Program-made: the position numbers and the translations under genes | Origin: an uncultured Clostridia bacterium | Lineage (GTDB): Bacteria > Bacillota > Clostridia > Christensenellales > Aristaeellaceae | DNA: 9,997 nucleotides | Direction: 5' to 3' | NCBI GenBank assembly: GCA_934615235.1 | Contig: CAKTTL010000098.1 | Location: forward strand, 1 to 9,997 | Shown here: piece after piece, positions 1 to 6,211 of the stretch | Numbering within the stretch: the stretch's first letter is position 1 | Layout: the number at the start of each line of letters is the position of its first letter | Notes under the pieces: model-generated | Told to the model about the DNA's origin: nothing | Database searches by the model: none | Seen by the model: only the letters and a program-made list of their open reading frames with translations

Positions 1-11
1 CCCCCCCCCCC
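1..11. repeat. Homopolymer run of 11 C
   Basis: The window opens with eleven C residues (G on the minus strand), 13 bases after the ATP-grasp stop codon when read leftwards. The true length may extend beyond the window. Such tracts can slip in replication, but this one may also be an edge or assembly effect. Confidence 0.6.
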
Positions 12-24
12 GAAACTCCCTACA

Positions 25-1020
25 TCACACGTCAATAAACTCCCGGAAGCGCGGCACAATGCCGATGCCGTCCGGATAGTGGGCGGCGAACTGGGGCACG
101 GCGTGGCTTGGGAAGGAGTTGCCCTCGATGAACACGGGGCCGTCGGGCGTTACGGCGACGTCCCACGCGATAAACCGCAGCTGCGGCACGACCTGCGCGG
201 CCTTGAGGCACATGGCCTTCGCGTCCTCCCAATAAGGGATTTTCGTCCCCGGGATGCGCGTGCCGGTGATGGGGTGATACTCGAACCGGTCGCCGTTCTT
301 GTTTGCGCCGACGGTGCGGATGACGCCGGTATCGATGTCGATAGGGGCGGCCATGCCGCCCTGATCAACGTTATCCACCACAGCGCCCGCGCCGATGCGG
401 ATGAAGGCGTAGACGATGCCCTGTTTTTTGTCGCCCATCAGCGTGGCGATGCGCAGGGTGTTGACCGACGTGGGGCAGATTGCGGCCAGATCCGGGTGCT
501 GCTGGATACATTCTTCGAGCAGCGTGACGCCCTGCGCCTTGAGCGCTTCCAGCGAGGGCAGGCCTTCGACGCGGAATTTCCTGATGCCAAAACCGCTCGA
601 GCCGTCGATGGGCTTGCCCATGATATAGCCCGTCCGCTGGGCGCGCCAGTTTTCGTATTCTTCGTTCGTTGCCGTGCGCAGATCGATCCACGCGCGCTTG
701 ATATTTTCTGCGAAGAGCGTGTTGAATTCGGCCTTATCGTCGAAGAAATGCCAGTAGGCTTTGTCGTTCATCCGCGCGACGATGCTGTTGGACATGGCGC
801 GCGTGATGACGGTTTCACGCTGCGCGGGCGTGAGCCGGTACATTTCGGCGATTTTATAGTCCATGTAGCCCGCGCCGTATTTGACGGCGCAGTGGAGCAT
901 GTCGTTCAGCAGCCACACGCGGGATTTGCCCGTCTTTTTGTGCAGCATTTCAGCCGTCTGCCACATTTTATGCCAGTCCATCCGGCGCGCGCGCTGGATC
1001 AGAAATTTGAGCCGCGGCAT
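25..1020 (-). CDS. Sugar-transfer-associated ATP-grasp family protein
   Basis: A 331-residue cytoplasmic protein with no signal peptide. The C-terminal two thirds look like an ATP-grasp catalytic core of the sugar-transfer-associated type. A glycine-rich nucleotide loop lies at residues 136-148 (KP then GSSGFGIRK) and a LLEE segment at 167-170 should contact the adenine. The characteristic HPDLAAICPTSVNTLRI block is at 175-191, DNVDQGG at 216-222, and metal-binding candidates are D287 (AWDVAV) and E299/N301 (IEGNS). Family members sit in polysaccharide and cell-envelope clusters and are presumed to ligate a carboxylate to an amine or similar group; the true substrate is not known. The start is supported by a strong AAAGGAGG sequence 8 bases upstream. 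It lies 42 bases after the small membrane protein read from 1419 and is probably cotranscribed with it. The gene to its left is not in view. Confidence 0.85.
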   Translation of the reverse strand: MPRLKFLIQRARRMDWHKMWQTAEMLHKKTGKSRVWLLNDMLHCAVKYGAGYMDYKIAEMYRLTPAQRETVITRAMSNSIVARMNDKAYWHFFDDKAEFNTLFAENIKRAWIDLRTATNEEYENWRAQRTGYIMGKPIDGSSGFGIRKFRVEGLPSLEALKAQGVTLLEECIQQHPDLAAICPTSVNTLRIATLMGDKKQGIVYAFIRIGAGAVVDNVDQGGMAAPIDIDTGVIRTVGANKNGDRFEYHPITGTRIPGTKIPYWEDAKAMCLKAAQVVPQLRFIAWDVAVTPDGPVFIEGNSFPSHAVPQFAAHYPDGIGIVPRFREFIDV

Positions 1021-1062
1021 GTTGTTTTCCTCCTTTGGCGTTGAGCCGTAAGATGTGCGGAA

Positions 1063-1419
1063 TCAGCTTTCCCCGTTTACGCGTTTTCCCTGCGCGTCGG
1101 TGAGGTAAACCTGCACGCGCGCCACGGCCTCGTCATACGTTATATCGACCGTGTAGTCCGCGTCGCGGAAGGATTCGATGGCGTATTTATAGGAATGCGT
1201 AAGGTTATCCTCCGAGTAGAGCACGACGCCCGTGTCGTCCGTGACGGAGAAGGCGACCGCGCCGCGCCGCAGCGTCGTGTCCAGGTGCAGCGACATGCCG
1301 GCCGGTACGTTCAGGGTAAAGCTTTCCGTTTTGCTGACCGGCTGCGGCAGCAGAAAAAGCGCCAGTGCGGCGGCGCAGGCCAGCAGCACGGCGGCGAGAA
1401 GGAGCGTTTTTTTCTTCAT
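1063..1419 (-). CDS. Small membrane-anchored protein of unknown function
   Basis: A 118-residue protein, not recognised as a named family. It begins MKKKTLLLAAVLLACAAALA; residues 5-24 form one hydrophobic segment (membrane anchor or uncleaved signal). The remaining roughly 90 residues are extracytoplasmic and look beta-rich (alternating polar and hydrophobic stretches such as SFTLNVPAGMSLHLDTT and DYTVDITYDEAVARVQVYL). An LLAC motif at 12-15 resembles a lipobox, but the hydrophobic run continues past the cysteine, so lipidation is doubtful. Two adjacent ATG codons are possible starts (1422 and 1419). I chose 1419 because the GAGG ribosome site lies 7 bases upstream; the other start would add one Met. 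The gene probably forms an operon with the downstream ATP-grasp gene and diverges from the pilus-like operon. Confidence 0.7.
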   Translation of the reverse strand: MKKKTLLLAAVLLACAAALALFLLPQPVSKTESFTLNVPAGMSLHLDTTLRRGAVAFSVTDDTGVVLYSEDNLTHSYKYAIESFRDADYTVDITYDEAVARVQVYLTDAQGKRVNGES

Positions 1420-1460
1420 CATGACACCTCTTACAAAACTGAAACAGGACGAATAAAAGC

Positions 1461-1488
1461 AGTATAACACGCTGGAAGAAAAAAGCAA
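1461..1488 (-). promoter_or_regulatory. Probable sigma-A promoter for the leftward two-gene unit
   Basis: Read on the minus strand, TTGCTT (1488-1483), a 16-base spacer and TATACT (1466-1461) are seen. TG sits one base before the -10 box, giving an extended -10. The expected transcript start near 1453 leaves a leader of about 35 bases before the ATG at 1419. The match is by eye. Confidence 0.5.
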
Positions 1489-1514
1489 GAGAAAGACGTT
1501 TTTTTGACGAATGA

Positions 1515-1539
1515 GTTACATTAGCTATTGAAATGTAAC
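1515..1539. promoter_or_regulatory. Perfect 8-bp inverted repeat, candidate operator
   Basis: GTTACATT (1515-1522) and AATGTAAC (1532-1539) are exact reverse complements separated by 9 bases. The right arm overlaps the -35 box of the rightward promoter. Such placement is typical of a repressor or a class II activator site. It lies in the divergent intergenic region, so it could control both directions. The binding protein is unknown; a related TTACAT...ATGTAA pair occurs at the promoter before the regulator gene at 6212. Confidence 0.5.
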
Positions 1540-1556
1540 CGACATTGTGATATCAT
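1528..1556 (+). promoter_or_regulatory. Promoter of the pilus-like operon
   Basis: TTGAAA (1528-1533), a 17-base spacer and TATCAT (1551-1556) form a near-consensus sigma-A promoter: five of six matches in each box, plus an extended -10 TG at 1548-1549. A transcript start near 1563 rules out the in-frame upstream ATG at 1528 as the start of the transglutaminase-like gene. Two further perfect palindromes lie here: TGATATCA (1548-1555), over the -10 box, and GTGCGCGCAC (1557-1566), over the expected start site. Confidence 0.65.
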
Positions 1557-1590
1557 GTGCGCGCACGCATTTAATAAGGAAGGTGAAGGA

Positions 1591-2406
1591 ATGCAAGGCC
1601 GAATATCAGCCCGGCGCGCAGTTGCGACGGTGCTGGCTTTTGCGCTGCTGGCGATATCCGTCGTTGTGCTCTGTGCCAGCGGAGGCGGGTCGGATAAGCG
1701 AAAAACCCGCTCCGACGGCAGCCTGACCATCAACGTCGAACATGTGTCCGAGGGTTACATTCAGGCCCGCGGGATGGCGACGAGCAAGCGGCTCAAGCTG
1801 CGCGTCAAAAAGGGCGAAGAGGTGCTCACCTACGACCTCAACGGCGACGGCGAATACGAAACCTTCCCCCTTCAATACGGCAGCGGATCGTATACCTGCA
1901 CGCTTTATCAGAACACCTCCGGCTCGCGCTATTCGCAGGAGGGCAGGATTACGGTGAAAGCGACGCTGGAAGATGAGAACGCGCCGTTCCTCTGCCCGAA
2001 TCAGTATGTCAATTATGCTTCCGATACGGATCTGGAAACGGCGGCGCAGACGCTTTGCGCTTCGCTCACGACAGCGAAGGAAAAATATGATACAATCTGC
2101 AAGTACGTTACCACGCAGTTCGGGTTTGATTATATCGCCGCGGTAACGAACAAGCCCGGTCAGCTGCCGGACGTTGAGAAGTGCTTTTCGCGGCGCATGG
2201 GCGTCTGTCAGGATCTTTCGGCTGTGACGGTCAGCATGCTGCGGGTGGCCGGCGTTCCGGCGAAGCTGGTGATCGGCTACGCGGATGAAAACTATCACGC
2301 GTGGGTCACGGCGGAGGTCGACGGCGAAGAGGTGCTGTTCGACCCGACGGCGGAGCTGCAGGGAATCAGCCGCCCAAAGAACTATACGGTGGAGCGATTT
2401 TACTAG
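1591..2406 (+). CDS. Secreted or membrane-anchored transglutaminase-like protein
   Basis: A 271-residue protein with a basic N-terminus and a hydrophobic segment at about 10-29, so it should act outside the membrane. Residues about 45-125 look like an all-beta region. The C-terminal third is a transglutaminase-like (papain-fold) core: catalytic Cys206 in MGVCQDLS, His236 in NYHAWV and Asp251 in LFDPT, the full Cys-His-Asp triad in the expected order and spacing. Bacterial members include proteases, amidases and cross-linkers; the substrate cannot be told from sequence. VVLC near residue 28 is a poor lipobox, so a plain membrane anchor is more likely. The ATG at 1591 is preferred because AAGGAAGGTGAAGGA lies just upstream and the promoter is at 1528-1556. 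It is the first gene of the operon, ending 17 bases before the GspF-like gene, suggesting a role on pilus subunits or the nearby cell wall. Confidence 0.85.
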   Translation: MQGRISARRAVATVLAFALLAISVVVLCASGGGSDKRKTRSDGSLTINVEHVSEGYIQARGMATSKRLKLRVKKGEEVLTYDLNGDGEYETFPLQYGSGSYTCTLYQNTSGSRYSQEGRITVKATLEDENAPFLCPNQYVNYASDTDLETAAQTLCASLTTAKEKYDTICKYVTTQFGFDYIAAVTNKPGQLPDVEKCFSRRMGVCQDLSAVTVSMLRVAGVPAKLVIGYADENYHAWVTAEVDGEEVLFDPTAELQGISRPKNYTVERFY

Positions 2407-2423
2407 AAGGAGCGCGGAAGCAT

Positions 2424-3476
2424 ATGAAGAAGAAAGAAAAAGGCGTGCTCGCGCCGGCGACGGTGAGCGAGGTTTGCCTGCAGCTGGCTTTCATTCTTGA
2501 ATCGGGCATGGCGCTGGAGGACGGCGTGGGCGCGCTGGCGGACGAAAGCGAAAAGGACGGGCTGCAGCCGGTTTATCAGGCGCTTTGCGCCGGATTGAAC
2601 GAAACCGGATCTCTCTGCGAGGCGATGCGCCGGAGCGCGGCTTTTCCCGCTTACGCGGTTGAAATGGCCGGCGTAGGCGAGACGACGGGGCGGCTGGAGG
2701 CCGTCCTGCGCGGGCTGGCGGATTACTACGAACGGGAGGCGCGCATGCGCGAGGCGATTACGGACGCGACGGTCTACCCCATCGCCCTGGGCGCGATGCT
2801 GGTGGTGATCGTGCTGGTGATGCTGTGCAAGGTGCTGCCGGTTTTCCGCCGGGTGCTTGGCGGCATGGGCGTCGGCGCGGCGGACGCGGGCGGCGCGCTG
2901 ATTACGCTGGGCGCGTGGCTGGGCTGGATTGTAATGGCGCTGGTCGGGCTGGCCGTGCTGGCGGCGCTCGGCGGCGCGCTGGCGCTGCGCACGCAGGCGC
3001 GGGAACGCGTGCTGCGGCTGCTGCGCCGCGTTTTCCCGCAGCTGCGGCGCATCGAAGCCGAGCGCTCGGCCGCCCGCGCGGCGCTGACGCTCTCGCGGAT
3101 GCTTTCATCCGGGTTCGGGCCGGAAGAGGCTGCTGCGACGGCCGCCTCCGTGCTGGAGGACGGCGCTGCGGCGGCGCGGATGAAGGACATGCGGCAGGCG
3201 CTTGAGGAAGGCGAAGCGTTTTCCGACGCGCTGGAGCGCTCGGGGCTTTTCCAGCCCCGGCAGATGCGGATGATCCGCGCGGGCGCGCAGGCCGGGCGCG
3301 GCGCGCAGGTGCTGGAAAAGCTGGCGGCGGATTACGAAGAAGCGGCGGAAAGCGAAATCGCGCGAATCGTTTCGATTATCGAGCCGACGCTGATCGCGCT
3401 GCTGTCCATTGTGGTTGGCGGCATTCTGCTTTCGGTGATGCTGCCGATGGCGCGGATGCTGACGAGCCTGACCTAA
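2424..3476 (+). CDS. Type II secretion / type IV pilus platform protein (GspF/PilC family)
   Basis: A 350-residue polytopic membrane protein with the two-repeat layout of the T2SF family. Repeat 1 spans about 15-140 and contains LAFILESGMALEDGV and MAGVGETTGRLEAVLRGLADYY. Repeat 2 spans about 217-345 and contains LTLSRMLSSGFGPEEA and IRAGAQAGRGAQVLEKLAADYEE. Membrane segments lie at about 118-140, 160-187 and 321-345. In known systems this protein is the inner-membrane platform that couples the ATPase to pilin insertion or extraction. It is shorter than typical PilC (about 400 residues), mainly at the N-terminus. The start at 2424 avoids a long overlap with the preceding gene; ribosome-site candidates are GGAG 11 bases upstream and GGAAG 3 bases upstream, neither ideally spaced. 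Its likely ATPase partner is encoded at 5078-6139. Confidence 0.9.
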   Translation: MKKKEKGVLAPATVSEVCLQLAFILESGMALEDGVGALADESEKDGLQPVYQALCAGLNETGSLCEAMRRSAAFPAYAVEMAGVGETTGRLEAVLRGLADYYEREARMREAITDATVYPIALGAMLVVIVLVMLCKVLPVFRRVLGGMGVGAADAGGALITLGAWLGWIVMALVGLAVLAALGGALALRTQARERVLRLLRRVFPQLRRIEAERSAARAALTLSRMLSSGFGPEEAAATAASVLEDGAAAARMKDMRQALEEGEAFSDALERSGLFQPRQMRMIRAGAQAGRGAQVLEKLAADYEEAAESEIARIVSIIEPTLIALLSIVVGGILLSVMLPMARMLTSLT

Positions 3477-3500
3477 TAAAGAAATGAAGGGATATGTGCC

Positions 3501-3800
3501 TTGAACCATAAGGATATTCTGGCAGTCGCCGCCTTTGCGCTGGCGCTGATCGTCTGCTGTCTGCTGATTAACAACCTGGGAACGGCGCAGACGGGCGCGG
3601 AGACGGATCTGGTTTATACCGCCGTGCGCGACGCCGCGCTGACCTGTTATGCGATCGAAGGCGCGTATCCGCCGGATCTGCAATATCTGCGCGATTATTA
3701 CGGCATCCGCTATGACCGCTCGCGGTACGTGGTTTCCTACGACGCGTTCGCGTCCAATCTGATGCCGGAAATTCGTGTGATGATCAGGGGGCAGCAATGA
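3501..3800 (+). CDS. Small pilin-like membrane protein, TTG start
   Basis: A 99-residue protein, not assigned to a named family. Residues 6-26 are one hydrophobic helix, followed by an extracytoplasmic region. The stretch AVRDAALTCYAIEGAYPPDLQYLRDYYGI at about 41-69 has the pattern of pilin and pseudopilin globular domains, where a helix is followed by YP and a tyrosine-rich segment. No prepilin peptidase site (Gly then Phe-Thr-Leu-Ile-Glu) is visible at the N-terminus. The reading frame has no ATG: stop codons at 3474-3479 block upstream extension, and TTG at 3501 follows a GAAGGGA ribosome site by about 8 bases. The last bases overlap the next gene in an ATGA arrangement. A minor pseudopilin or assembly accessory is inferred from context. 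Confidence 0.75.
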   Translation: MNHKDILAVAAFALALIVCCLLINNLGTAQTGAETDLVYTAVRDAALTCYAIEGAYPPDLQYLRDYYGIRYDRSRYVVSYDAFASNLMPEIRVMIRGQQ

Positions 3801-4285
3801 AACGGGAAGCAAGAGGGCGCGTGCTGACGGGCGCGCTGGCGTTTTTACTGCTGGCGGTTTTTGCTGTCGGCGCGACGCAGCTGACGCTGCTGGGCGCGCA
3901 GGCGTATCGAGCGACGGTCGCAAGGTCGCAGACGCATAACAGGGAAAGAATCGTCCCGGCTGTGATTCGCAGCGCGGTGCGCGCAGGCAACGCGGCGGGC
4001 GCGGTTTCCGTCGAGGAGATCGACGGCGTTTGCTGCCTGACCGTCCGCAGCGAGGAAGAAGGCCGGGCCTATCTGCGCCGCCTGTATGTCTGGCAAGGGA
4101 ATCTGTGCGAGCTGTTTACGTCCGCCGATCGGGCGTTCGCGCCGGAAGGCGGCGAGACGCTCTGCGCCGCGCAGGCGCTGGAGGCGGCAATAAACGGAAG
4201 CCTGCTGACGGCGCGCGTAACGGGCGCGGACGGGAGAGAGACGGAAGTCTGCATGTCGCTCTGCGGGGAGGAGGAAACGCCATGA
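3797..4285 (+). CDS. Probable DUF4860-type membrane-anchored protein of the pilus-like operon
   Basis: A 162-residue protein with a basic N-terminus (MKREARGR), a single hydrophobic segment at about 9-35 ending in LLGAQAYR, and an extracytoplasmic domain. The layout (membrane helix, GAxxY, VRSEEEGRAYLRRLYVWQGNLCELF, then ALEAAINGSLLTARVTGADG) matches my recollection of DUF4860 proteins found with clostridial pilus or Tad-like genes. This assignment is from memory of the family and has not been searched. The function is unknown; a minor pseudopilin-like structural role is possible. Five cysteines (79, 80, 104, 123, 152) and a sixth at 156 could form disulfides outside the cell. The start overlaps the previous stop and the stop overlaps the next start, both as ATGA, so translation is coupled. 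Confidence 0.75.
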   Translation: MKREARGRVLTGALAFLLLAVFAVGATQLTLLGAQAYRATVARSQTHNRERIVPAVIRSAVRAGNAAGAVSVEEIDGVCCLTVRSEEEGRAYLRRLYVWQGNLCELFTSADRAFAPEGGETLCAAQALEAAINGSLLTARVTGADGRETEVCMSLCGEEETP

Positions 4286-4680
4286 AGAAAAGAAACGGCG
4301 CGAACGCCCTGGTCTGCGAGATGCTGATCGTCTCGCTCCTTTTTGCGCTTTCGGCGACGGTCGTTCTGCGCGTGTTCTCCGCATCGTATCAGGAAAGCGA
4401 ACGCGCGGGCGCGGCGGAAAGGGCGCTTTGCGCCGCGCAGAATATGGCGGAGCGCTTTCGCGCGGGCGACGGGTTCGAGGCGTATCTGCAGGAAATGGCC
4501 GTATACGAGGACGGCGTGTGGCGCGTCGAGGGCGACGGGTATACGCTGGAAGCGGCGCTTTCCGATGAAGAGACGCAGGCCGGCGTGCTGCGGCGGGCGC
4601 AGGTGCGCGCGCTGTGCGGCGGCGAGACGGTCGCGACGCTGCCGTGCGCACGGTATGAAAGCGCGGAGGCGAACCAATGA
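4282..4680 (+). CDS. Pseudopilin-like small membrane protein
   Basis: A 132-residue protein. The N-terminus (MKKRNGANALVCEMLIVSLLFALSATVVLRVF) resembles type IV pilin-type leaders: a short basic leader, then a hydrophobic helix carrying Glu13, the position that would be +5 if cleavage fell between Asn8 and Ala9. The usual Gly at -1 is absent, so processing is uncertain. The C-terminal part is small and mixed, with VWRVEGDGYTLEAALSDEE at about 81-99. The start is supported by GAGGAGG about 7 bases upstream and by the ATGA overlap with the preceding stop; its own stop overlaps the next start in the same way. It could be a minor pilin that primes or caps a filament; this is inference. Confidence 0.75.
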   Translation: MKKRNGANALVCEMLIVSLLFALSATVVLRVFSASYQESERAGAAERALCAAQNMAERFRAGDGFEAYLQEMAVYEDGVWRVEGDGYTLEAALSDEETQAGVLRRAQVRALCGGETVATLPCARYESAEANQ

Positions 4681-5090
4681 AGAAACGGCATATTTCTATC
4701 GGGCCGGGTGCGGCCTCGCTGATTCTGATTATCGTCGTGCTGGCGATGACGATGCTCGGCGCGATGGCGCTTCTCAATGCGCGGGAGGACGCGCGTCTGA
4801 CGCGCCGCAGCGCGAAAACGACGGAGGAAGTTTACGCGCTGTATGAGCGCGCGGAGCGCTCTCTGGCGGCGCTGGACGCGGCTGCACGGCAGGGAACGGA
4901 CGGCCTTGCGGCGCGGCTGCCCGAGGGAATGACGCTCCTGGAGGACGGGAAAACCGTCGTCTGGACGGAGCGGGAGGACGTGCGGGGCCTGGAATGCGAA
5001 GCAGAAATCCGCGCGGAAAACGGCGGCGTTTCGGTTACATGGCGCGCGCAAAGGCTGCTTTCGGGGGTAGAGGACATATGGAACGATTGA
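4677..5090 (+). CDS. Small membrane protein of the pilus-like operon (PilX-like position)
   Basis: A 137-residue protein. The leader MKKRHISIGPGAAS is followed by a hydrophobic segment at about 13-33 (LILIIVVLAMTMLGAMALL), then a charged, probably helical region at 35-70 (NAREDARLTRRSAKTTEEVYALYERAERSLAALD) and a short C-terminal part. The layout recalls PilX-type minor pilins, in which a hydrophobic helix continues into an amphipathic one. The hydrophobic helix here has no Glu at +5 and no clear prepilin cleavage site apart from the Gly-rich GPGAA. It starts within the stop of the previous gene (ATGA) and overlaps the ATPase gene by 13 bases. Function is inferred from neighbours only. Confidence 0.72.
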   Translation: MKKRHISIGPGAASLILIIVVLAMTMLGAMALLNAREDARLTRRSAKTTEEVYALYERAERSLAALDAAARQGTDGLAARLPEGMTLLEDGKTVVWTEREDVRGLECEAEIRAENGGVSVTWRAQRLLSGVEDIWND

Positions 5091-6139
5091 CGGATTATCT
5101 GCGCCGGGCCGTGGAGCTCGGGGGCTCGGATCTGTTTCTGATTCCCGGCGCGCCGGTGACGGTCAAAGCGAAGGGGAAAATGAGCCCGCTGAGCGAAAAC
5201 CGCATGGAACCCGCGTCCGTGGAGAAGCTCATCCGCGAGGCGTATGAAGCGGCGAAGCGCGAAACGCGCGTGCTCGAAGAAGAGGGCGACGACGATTTTT
5301 CCTTTGCCATCCATGATTTGAGCCGCGTGCGCTGCAACGTGTACCGCCAGCGCGGCACGCTTGCCGCGACCTGCCGCATCGTGGCGTTCGGCCTGCCGGA
5401 CCCGAAGGCGCTGCATATTCCGGATGCGGTTTTGCAGCTTTCGCAGCGGCGGGGCGGGCTGATTCTTGTGACCGGCCCGGCCGGGAGCGGCAAAAGTACG
5501 ACCCTCGCCTGCCTGATCGATCGCATTAACGCGACGCGCTCCGGTCACATCGTTACCATCGAGGACCCGATCGAATACCTGCATCCGCACCGGATGTCGC
5601 TGGTCAGCCAGCGCGAAGTGCCCGGAGACGCGCCGACGTTTGCGCGCGCGCTTCGCGCCGCTCTGCGGCAGGATCCGGACGTGATCATGCTCGGAGAAAT
5701 GCGCGACGCGGAAACGATACACACCGCCATCACCGCCGCGGAAACGGGGCAGCTGGTGCTTTCCTCGCTGCATACAATCGGCGCGGCCAAGTCGATCGAC
5801 CGCATCGTCGACGCGTTCCCTGCCGCGCAGCAGCAGCAGATTCGCGCGCAGCTTTCCATGGCGCTTTGCGCCGTCGTTTCCCAGCGGCTCATCCCTACGC
5901 TGCAGGGCGGGCTGATTCCCGCCTTCGAAGTGATGACCGCTACGCCGGCCATCCGCACGATGATCCGCGACGGGCGGATATACCAGATCGATACCGCGCT
6001 GAGCGCCGCCGGGCAGGATACGCTCCGCCTCGACGACGAGCTGGTTCGCCTCTGCGGGGCCGGAATCATTGATGAACAGACGGCGGAGCTATACTCCGTC
6101 GCACCGGAAAGTATTAAGAAACGGTTTATTTCGCGTTAA
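5078..6139 (+). CDS. PilT-like type IV pilus / type II secretion ATPase
   Basis: A 353-residue cytoplasmic secretion ATPase. An N-terminal PAS-like domain (about 1-105) begins MERLTDYLRRAVELGGSDLFL, as in PilT. The RecA-like core has Walker A GPAGSGKST at 133-141, an Asp box VTIEDPIEYLH at 159-169, Walker B DPDVIMLGEMRD at 199-210 and a His box TGQLVLSSLHT at 223-233. GEMRDAETI and the C-terminal AIRTMIRDGRIYQI (291-304), close to the AIRNLIRE signature, favour the PilT (retraction) branch over PilB/GspE, and the length fits PilT. The ATG at 5078 was chosen because AGAGGA lies upstream and the protein then starts at the usual point of the family; the overlap with the previous gene is 13 bases. 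It ends the operon and presumably drives the GspF-like platform protein. Confidence 0.92.
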   Translation: MERLTDYLRRAVELGGSDLFLIPGAPVTVKAKGKMSPLSENRMEPASVEKLIREAYEAAKRETRVLEEEGDDDFSFAIHDLSRVRCNVYRQRGTLAATCRIVAFGLPDPKALHIPDAVLQLSQRRGGLILVTGPAGSGKSTTLACLIDRINATRSGHIVTIEDPIEYLHPHRMSLVSQREVPGDAPTFARALRAALRQDPDVIMLGEMRDAETIHTAITAAETGQLVLSSLHTIGAAKSIDRIVDAFPAAQQQQIRAQLSMALCAVVSQRLIPTLQGGLIPAFEVMTATPAIRTMIRDGRIYQIDTALSAAGQDTLRLDDELVRLCGAGIIDEQTAELYSVAPESIKKRFISR

Positions 6140-6144
6140 TCGGC

Positions 6145-6173
6145 TTGCACAAATTACATGTTTGCTATATAAT
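6145..6173 (+). promoter_or_regulatory. Promoter of the BTAD regulator gene
   Basis: TTGCAC (6145-6150), an exact 17-base spacer and a consensus TATAAT (6168-6173). It lies directly after the ATPase stop codon, and no terminator hairpin is seen between them. The regulator therefore has its own promoter but may also receive read-through from the pilus-like operon. Confidence 0.6.
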
Positions 6174-6177
6174 GTAA
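6154..6177. promoter_or_regulatory. TTACAT / ATGTAA inverted half sites within the promoter
   Basis: TTACAT (6154-6159) and ATGTAA (6172-6177) are reverse complements separated by 12 bases. They flank the spacer and overlap the -10 box. The same hexamers occur at 1516-1521 and 1533-1538, 11 bases apart, in the operon promoter. This may be a shared or autoregulatory operator, but the right arm partly coincides with the -10 consensus, so chance is possible. Confidence 0.3.
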
Positions 6178-6211
6178 GAACGATAGAAACTGGGTATGGA
6201 AGGATGAGAAC

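Noticed and set aside
79..1044. Plus-strand open frame of 321 codons over the ATP-grasp gene
   Set aside because: The minus strand carries the ATP-grasp motifs and a perfect ribosome site. The plus frame is rich in Arg, Ala, His and Asp, as expected for an antisense shadow.
1376..1378. LLAC as a lipobox in the small leftward protein
   Set aside because: The hydrophobic stretch continues about ten residues beyond the Cys, unlike lipoproteins, where it ends at the Cys.
3484..3504. Short ATG open frame before the TTG start (possible leader peptide)
   Set aside because: Six codons ending at TGA across the TTG start. No regulatory stem or repeated codons suggest attenuation.
3845..4777. Minus-strand open frame of 310 codons across the small pilin-like genes
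   Set aside because: It is Arg/Ala/Pro-rich with no recognisable motif and lies opposite several coupled plus-strand genes with ribosome sites and membrane helices.
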